A stretch of 64,000 nucleotides of DNA from Promethearchaeota archaeon. GTDB taxonomy: Archaea; Asgardarchaeota; Lokiarchaeia; Sigyniarchaeales; SOKP01. Below are positions 59,492 to 64,000 of this stretch, piece by piece (position 1 is the stretch's first letter; each line of letters begins with the position of its first letter). A program made the translations under genes and the position numbers. The notes below the pieces were generated by a model. The model ran no database searches, had not been told where the DNA came from, and worked only from the letters and a program-made list of their open reading frames with translations. The stretch covers positions 34,411 to 98,410 of the forward strand of contig JAEOTA010000017.1 of the NCBI GenBank assembly GCA_016840085.1. Reading direction: 5' to 3'.

Positions 59492-60121
59492 TTATTCATC
59501 TGATTTAAGGCGATTCAATTCCTTCTCCAATTCTGCTATTTTTTCATCAGATCCTGCGCTAGGCAGAGCCACGCCCATCTCCACTTGGATTTCAGCATCT
59601 ATTTCTCCCAACACTTCATCCACATCAGAATTTGTGACAGCTGTATCTAGTTGAATGCTATCTATACCTTCTGTTGTGATCTCAGCTGTTACGGCGAAGT
59701 CTTCCATATCAATGTCAATATTTTTCATCATTTCTGTGATTTGGGGGAGAGAGAGTTGATTTTTCAAGGAAGAAATAGATTGAGCAATTCCAGTCATGAT
59801 TTGGGCTACATCTTTTACAGCTTCTGCTTGCTCTAATTTAAATAATAAACCTTCTAAGTTTGTGCGAAAGCCATCGACCGCACGTGCTTGTTTTTTCGTT
59901 TGAAGATAATTCCTTGCATGGAATTTAGAGCCATCCATATCGCCCTGTTTTCGAAGATTTATAGCTTTATCCCGTGCTAATTTTGCGCTCATTTCTAACT
60001 TTTTAGTCTGACGCATCAATCTTTTATTAAAAACTTTCAATTTAACCGCTGCAGAGCGTACGTTGTCTCTACCCTTGCGATCACCAGAGAGCCACTTAGA
60101 AATATCTTTTAGAAAACCCAT
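59492..60121 (-). CDS. ESCRT-III subunit (Snf7/CHMP-like)
   Basis: About 209 residues from ATG 60121, giving the start MGFLKDISKWLSGD (two upstream in-frame starts add three residues). The N-terminal half is strongly basic and helical (VKLKVFNKRLMRQTKKLEMS and RDKAINLRKQGDMDGSKFHA), as in ESCRT-III helices 1 and 2. The C-terminal half is acidic (IDIDMEDFAVTAEI, VTNSDVDEVLGEIDAEIQ). The final helix, AELEKELNRLKSDE, resembles a MIM1 motif that binds Vps4 MIT domains, with Glu in place of the usual Arg. ESCRT-III polymers remodel and cut membranes. The gene is divergent from vps4, with 188 bases between them. Confidence 0.9.
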   Translation of the reverse strand: MGFLKDISKWLSGDRKGRDNVRSAAVKLKVFNKRLMRQTKKLEMSAKLARDKAINLRKQGDMDGSKFHARNYLQTKKQARAVDGFRTNLEGLLFKLEQAEAVKDVAQIMTGIAQSISSLKNQLSLPQITEMMKNIDIDMEDFAVTAEITTEGIDSIQLDTAVTNSDVDEVLGEIDAEIQVEMGVALPSAGSDEKIAELEKELNRLKSDE

Positions 60122-60309
60122 AATCATCAAAAATTATTAGTTATTATATATAATATATAAAAATACGGTATTATATAATTATTTGTAGACCAATATTTAT
60201 TTTCTTTAGCTTAAAGAGTAAATTTGATATATGCGGATAAAATTATTAATTATACAGATTGCTAATTTTGATTAGTTATAAATATTAAAAATATTGTGAT
60301 ATAGTTAAC

Positions 60310-61527
60310 ATGTCATCAGTAGATTCAAAACTTTATCAATATGCCGTTAGAGAAGCGAAGGAAGCCGTTGCTTTAGATAATCAAGGAAAATATCGACAAG
60401 CAATGAACAAATATTTTCGTGCAGCAGATATATTAATGCAATTTATGAAATATAACAAAAACCCTCAAATGAGAACATTATGTAAGAAGAATATCGAAGA
60501 ATATTTAGAGAGAGCTAAAGTACTAAAATCTCATCTTAGCGGAACAAAACCTAGGAGGGCAAGACCTGCTGAAAGGTCAAGTGTTTCTAAAGATGAAGCT
60601 GGTGCGGAGTCTGGTATTGAGGCTGTATCTTCAGAAGAACAAGAATTATTAGATATGATATCAGGAACAATTGTTACAGAATCCCCTAATGTTAAATGGA
60701 ATGATATCGCGGGGTTACAAAATGTAAAACAAGCGTTAAGAGAAGCTATAGTTTTACCAATAGCAAAACCAGAGCTTTTTACTGGTGCGAGAAGACCTTG
60801 GTCTGGAATATTGCTTTTTGGACCTCCTGGATGTGGTAAAACATTATTAGCTAAAGCAGCTGCGACTGAATGTAAAGCTACTTTTTTTAGTGCTTCTTCT
60901 GCTGATTTATTGAGTAAATGGCTTGGTGAAAGTGAAAAATTAATTAGTGGATTGTTTAAAATTGCAAGATTGAAAGCACCTAGTTTAATTTTTATGGATG
61001 AAATAGATGCTGTTGCCACAAAACGAGGAGAAGGAGCTGAGAGTGGTGGTGAAAGAAGGGTTAAGACTCAGCTTTTAAGTGAAATACAAGGATTAAAATC
61101 CACTCATGATAAACCTTTATTAGTTTTAGGAGCGACAAACCGTCCTTGGGATATTGATACTGCTATGTTGAGTAGATTTGAAAAAAGAGTACATGTACCC
61201 CTCCCAGACTTAAAAGCAAGAGCAGGCATTTTTAGAATTCATACTGAAGGTGTGGATTCAATATTAACGGATGAGGATTTTGTTGAATTAGCTGTCAGAA
61301 CTGAAATATACTCAGGAAGAGATATTGCAAATGTATGTCGCGAAGTAATTATGTTACCCGTTCGCGAATTAGATATGAGTGGTCTATTAGAGGATTCGAG
61401 TAAGGAAGTTAAAGTCAGAGATATTACCTTAAAAGACTTTAAAAATGCCCTTAAAAAAGTTAAACCGATGACCACTAAAGTTTTATTAAGACAATATAAT
61501 GATTGGGCAGAAGAATTCGGAGAATAA
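60310..61527 (+). CDS. vps4: Vps4 AAA ATPase with MIT domain
   Basis: A 405-residue ESCRT disassembly ATPase. Residues 1-80 form a three-helix MIT domain (YAVREAKEAVALDNQGKYRQ, YFRAADILMQFM, NIEEYLERAKVLKSHL) that should bind the ESCRT-III C-terminus. After a linker, the AAA domain has Walker A GPPGCGKT at 171-178, Walker B with D230-E231 in IFMDEID, a GAESGGERR segment, the ATNRPWDID sensor and the arginine-finger region SRFEKR. The C-terminal helix ends in MTTKVLLRQYNDWAEEFGE, as in Vps4. It hydrolyses ATP to pull ESCRT-III subunits from polymers. Nine bases separate it from the Vps25-type gene, so they are co-transcribed. Confidence 0.95.
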   Translation: MSSVDSKLYQYAVREAKEAVALDNQGKYRQAMNKYFRAADILMQFMKYNKNPQMRTLCKKNIEEYLERAKVLKSHLSGTKPRRARPAERSSVSKDEAGAESGIEAVSSEEQELLDMISGTIVTESPNVKWNDIAGLQNVKQALREAIVLPIAKPELFTGARRPWSGILLFGPPGCGKTLLAKAAATECKATFFSASSADLLSKWLGESEKLISGLFKIARLKAPSLIFMDEIDAVATKRGEGAESGGERRVKTQLLSEIQGLKSTHDKPLLVLGATNRPWDIDTAMLSRFEKRVHVPLPDLKARAGIFRIHTEGVDSILTDEDFVELAVRTEIYSGRDIANVCREVIMLPVRELDMSGLLEDSSKEVKVRDITLKDFKNALKKVKPMTTKVLLRQYNDWAEEFGE

Positions 61528-61536
61528 TAAAATTAA

Positions 61537-62439
61537 ATGGTAAATATGGAGAGACAAAGAGAAAGACCAAGTGAAGTTCTAAAAGAGGTTAAGGAAAAAG
61601 CTGAGGGCGAGTTAGTAGAATTAAAAAAAGAACTAGCTCGATTAAGACAATTAAAACAAGAAAAAGAAGAATTAGAAAAAGAAGCAGCTCAAAAGGAAAT
61701 CATTAAACTCGAAGACGTGAAAATTGCAGATTTAAGTCATATTGAACAACAATTTGACAAACTTGAAGATATATTGAGTTCAGAGCTTGATAAAATAGAC
61801 CAAAAAGTATATAAACAACATGCTGAACAAATAGAAGCAGAACTTCAAGAACTTGAGGAAGAAATTGTAGGAGAAAAGGGACTTATCGAAAAAAAAATAA
61901 CAGCTTATGAGAAATTGATAGACGCTTATCCTTGGCTAGAAGAAGATAGAAAAAAATTTATGTACACCATGCCAAATAAGAAAAGAGACAAAAGTGATTA
62001 TGTCTCATGGAAAGTAATTTGGGCAAAAGTTCTTTTTGACTATGCGCGATTTACTGTTCTTCATATTATTTATATTAGAGAACTAAATTACCAAAAACCT
62101 TTTTCTAAATTTACTAATCGTGAGCAATATATAATAGAAATTGCTGAAGAATTAATCAGTCAGAAACAAGCTGAATGGCTCTCAAAAAAGAAAGATAGAT
62201 TAAGAGTGTATTGGAAAACTCTTGAAGGATGGTCTGAGGAAATATATAACTGGGCATATGAAAACGGAAAAATTGAACCTATTATGATTTATGAACTTCG
62301 AGAGGCAAAACAAGAAGATTTTAGCTCACTTCCTCTTGAAGATTTAGAAGAAATATTTAAAATTATGGCAAAAAACCGTAAAGCGGAAGTTTTGAAATTA
62401 GAAAATGGGCAATTAGCTTTTAAAATTAAGTTAGAATAA
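61537..62439 (+). CDS. vps25: Vps25-type ESCRT-II subunit with N-terminal coiled coil
   Basis: A 300-residue protein. Residues 5-125 are a charged coiled coil (KEVKEKAEGELVELKKELAR and LQELEEEIVGEKGLIEKK) absent from human VPS25 (176 residues). Residues 130-220 form a first winged helix (YVSWKVIWAKVLFDYARFTV, then WLSKKKDRLRVYW). Residues 223-300 form the second: TLEGWSEEIYNWAYENGKIE, YELREAKQEDFSSLPLEDLE, then KAEVLKLENGQLAFKIKL. It aligns with the human W-x5-IYQW, YELT-x4-E, GLDEATLL and KAEII-x3-DG pattern. Two VPS25 copies link ESCRT-II to ESCRT-III in eukaryotes. Nine bases separate it from vps4. Confidence 0.8.
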   Translation: MVNMERQRERPSEVLKEVKEKAEGELVELKKELARLRQLKQEKEELEKEAAQKEIIKLEDVKIADLSHIEQQFDKLEDILSSELDKIDQKVYKQHAEQIEAELQELEEEIVGEKGLIEKKITAYEKLIDAYPWLEEDRKKFMYTMPNKKRDKSDYVSWKVIWAKVLFDYARFTVLHIIYIRELNYQKPFSKFTNREQYIIEIAEELISQKQAEWLSKKKDRLRVYWKTLEGWSEEIYNWAYENGKIEPIMIYELREAKQEDFSSLPLEDLEEIFKIMAKNRKAEVLKLENGQLAFKIKLE

Positions 62440-62451
62440 TTTTAGTTTATT

Positions 62452-63165
62452 TTATAAAGATGGGAAAAACCATTGTTTTCCTGTGAGAACTGATTCTCTA
62501 ATTTTTGCCACTCCACTCCTTTCAAGCGATTCTAACGCTCTGAGAGCTCGATCCTGTGACCATTCTAATTTAGTGCATACATCCTCTAAAGAAACAACTC
62601 CTTTTTCTTTAGCAATTTCAACAACTTTTACCTCATCATCTGTATATTGAATAGGAAAAAAGCGAATGATCATTGCACCAGAATCTAATTGTGCTATATC
62701 CTCAATTACCTTTGTCTTTTTTAAGAGTTTCATTGACTTTTCTACGTCTTTTGCTGAGACATTCCCCTTTAAAATTCCTGTATTTACTAATTCAAATACT
62801 TCAGATAATGGGATAATACCGCCAGTTTCTTCTTTACTCATTAAAACCCTTTGATAAGCAAGCATCCCTAATTTTTCATGGTCTATTTTAGAGAATTTTT
62901 TTAATACATCATGCTCAGTTATTTGTTCTGTAATTATTTTTGAAGACGGGATATTATATTTTCTTTGCAATTCTTTAACTTCTTGTCTTAATTCAGGAGT
63001 TAATGCTAATAGAACTCCATGTTTTTTTGCGAGATCCCTTAATTGATCTTTTGTAAATTTTTCAACCGCAGCCTTAGCTTCCATATCTTTCATTTTTAAT
63101 TCGGCTGCCTTTTTTTTCATAGCTTCCCTTAAATCAATCTCGTCTTCTATCTTTCGAATACCCAT
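62452..63165 (-). CDS. Vps22/Vps36-like ESCRT-II subunit (EAP30 domain)
   Basis: A 237-residue EAP30-family protein. Helical N-terminus (residues 8-40, EIDLREAMKKKAAELKMKDM), then a helical domain with FTKDQLRDLAKKHGVLLALT and tandem winged helices: MLAYQRVLMSKEETGGIIPL with LKKTKVIEDIAQLDSGAMII, and AKEKGVVSLEDVCTKLEWSQ with LESLERSGVAKIRESVLTGK ending in WFFPSL, very like the WFP ending of eukaryotic VPS22 or VPS36. Archaeal ESCRT-II needs one such subunit and Vps25. It is convergent with vps25, twelve bases apart. Confidence 0.85.
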   Translation of the reverse strand: MGIRKIEDEIDLREAMKKKAAELKMKDMEAKAAVEKFTKDQLRDLAKKHGVLLALTPELRQEVKELQRKYNIPSSKIITEQITEHDVLKKFSKIDHEKLGMLAYQRVLMSKEETGGIIPLSEVFELVNTGILKGNVSAKDVEKSMKLLKKTKVIEDIAQLDSGAMIIRFFPIQYTDDEVKVVEIAKEKGVVSLEDVCTKLEWSQDRALRALESLERSGVAKIRESVLTGKQWFFPSL

Positions 63166-63243
63166 TTTTAGATAACACTATTTTTTAATGCGTTTATAGA
63201 TTAATATTAATAAAACTTCTTATTTGTTTTTTTTTAATTAATT

Positions 63244-63825
63244 ATGGTTGATCCTCAAAACTTTAGAAAAATTAATAATATTGAAAAGGATATAATTTTT
63301 ACATCCATTTCTGATATTTCATCAAAACTATTACCAATTATTGAAAATCTTGAAAAGTCTTTATATATATCTTTAGAAAAATTAGCTGAAAAAAACGATT
63401 ATCCTAAAATCTATTTAATTTCTAATGAATTATCTAAAATTATAGATAAGTTAAATGAAAATGATAATATTGTCTTTGGTGGCTTATATTTTGGTTTTAT
63501 CAAGAAGGGTAGGTTCTTTCTAAGCTTAGAGGGTGTAGAATTTTTATATAAAAATAATATCTTTAGTGATTTTAAAAAACTATACGTTAATGGGAAAGGA
63601 GAGAAATCAATTCTTTACGGAAATGACATTTTAAAGAGCATGATTATTAAAAGTCCTTCTAATTTAAAGAAAGATGATTTTTTAGTAATTTTTAATGAAT
63701 TAAAGGAGATTATTGCCTTAGGACGATCACTTTTAGGTTATGAAAACATTCAAATTCTCAAACCTAATGAGATAATTGCTATTAATTTAAGTGATAAGGG
63801 GTTGTATTTAAGGAAAAAACAATAA
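63244..63825 (+). CDS. nip7: Nip7-like ribosome biogenesis protein (pre-PUA plus PUA)
   Basis: A 193-residue protein with the Nip7 architecture. The N-terminal pre-PUA domain holds FGGLYFGFIKKGRFFLSLEG and VEFLYKNNIF. The PUA domain carries YVNGKGEKSILYGNDILKSM, matching the signature F-x-Y-G-N-x-V-L-K-S of eukaryotic NIP7, then FLVIFNELKEIIALGRSLLG and IQILKPNEIIAINLSDKG. The length fits. In eukaryotes NIP7 takes part in pre-rRNA processing and large-subunit assembly. It is adjacent to, and divergent from, the Vps22/36-like gene. Confidence 0.85.
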   Translation: MVDPQNFRKINNIEKDIIFTSISDISSKLLPIIENLEKSLYISLEKLAEKNDYPKIYLISNELSKIIDKLNENDNIVFGGLYFGFIKKGRFFLSLEGVEFLYKNNIFSDFKKLYVNGKGEKSILYGNDILKSMIIKSPSNLKKDDFLVIFNELKEIIALGRSLLGYENIQILKPNEIIAINLSDKGLYLRKKQ

Positions 63826-63939
63826 TGTGAAATCTATAATTGTTTTAAAAAAGAAGTAGAAATTAAAAAAAAAAGAATTGAGTAAATTTTAACTTTAAAT
63901 CTTTTTATTTTTTTCTATTTATTTACTTGATTTTTCGAG

Positions 63940-64000
63940 CTAGAATAATAATCCATAACGATTTTTAATTCGTCGGCGTAATACTTCCTCTGAATTGAAG
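63940..64000 (-). CDS. C-terminal end of a gene cut by the window edge
   Basis: On the minus strand, the last 61 bases read FNSEEVLRRRIKNRYGLLF followed by TAG. The composition is coding-like and basic, but the fragment is too short to name a family. The position, next to the Nip7 gene, suggests the locus continues to the right. Confidence 0.35.
   Translation of the reverse strand, partial: FNSEEVLRRRIKNRYGLLF

Overview
The window is AT-rich DNA that I read as an Asgard archaeon of the Lokiarchaeota/Promethearchaeota type. The evidence is a compact ESCRT locus at 59-63 kb (an ESCRT-III subunit, an MIT-AAA Vps4 ATPase, a Vps25-type and a Vps22/36-type ESCRT-II subunit) next to a Nip7-like ribosome biogenesis factor. 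Archaeal ribosomal proteins uS15 and eS1, BHB-type tRNA introns, BRE/TATA promoters and longin/roadblock-like proteins agree with this. Several starts are TTG or GTG, and few genes have a clear Shine-Dalgarno sequence. No CRISPR array, insertion sequence or rRNA gene is visible.

Layout: 0-0.45 kb, HEPN/MNT pair cut by the window edge. 0.9-5.4 kb, two HdrD-like Fe-S proteins, a frameshifted monooxygenase-like gene, a PEBP protein and an AmrS-like radical SAM enzyme. 5.5-9.1 kb, four tandem alpha/beta hydrolases (the third frameshifted), followed by an MFS transporter on the other strand. 10.4-14.4 kb, a membrane-anchored hexapeptide-repeat protein, an ADP-forming acyl-CoA synthetase alpha-type protein and two glycerophosphodiesterases. 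14.8-20.3 kb, small zinc-ribbon and lipid-binding-like proteins, a stretch of gene debris at 16.3-16.9 kb, a winged-helix regulator, RNase III, a PPC-like membrane protein and a SHOCT protein.

20.7-36.7 kb is one same-strand block of five genes: a LolD/MacB-type ATPase, a 1004-residue FtsX-type permease, a giant membrane-anchored ectodomain protein, a giant membrane-anchored subtilase with cytosolic zinc ribbons, and a second FtsX-type permease. This is the best candidate for an undescribed system. By analogy with FtsEX, the ATPase and permeases could control or anchor the surface protease rather than pump a substrate.

37-47 kb holds housekeeping genes (XTP pyrophosphatase, uS15, eS1, acyl-CoA dehydrogenase, sirtuin, radical SAM protein, rubrerythrin, GHMP kinase) with two longin/roadblock-like proteins among them. 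47.4 kb carries a Bd0055-like histone-fold gene with a clear promoter. 47.8-53.1 kb is a nickel neighbourhood: a NikR-like regulator with a His-rich insertion, LarC and LarB. 53-59 kb holds phosphoglycerate kinase, tRNA-Val(GAC) with an intron in the D-loop, tRNA-Gly(GCC) with a canonical intron, a GYD protein, a zinc-finger protein and a PfkB kinase. The ESCRT locus and Nip7 close the window.

Functions rest on motifs and family resemblance read by eye. No database search was possible.
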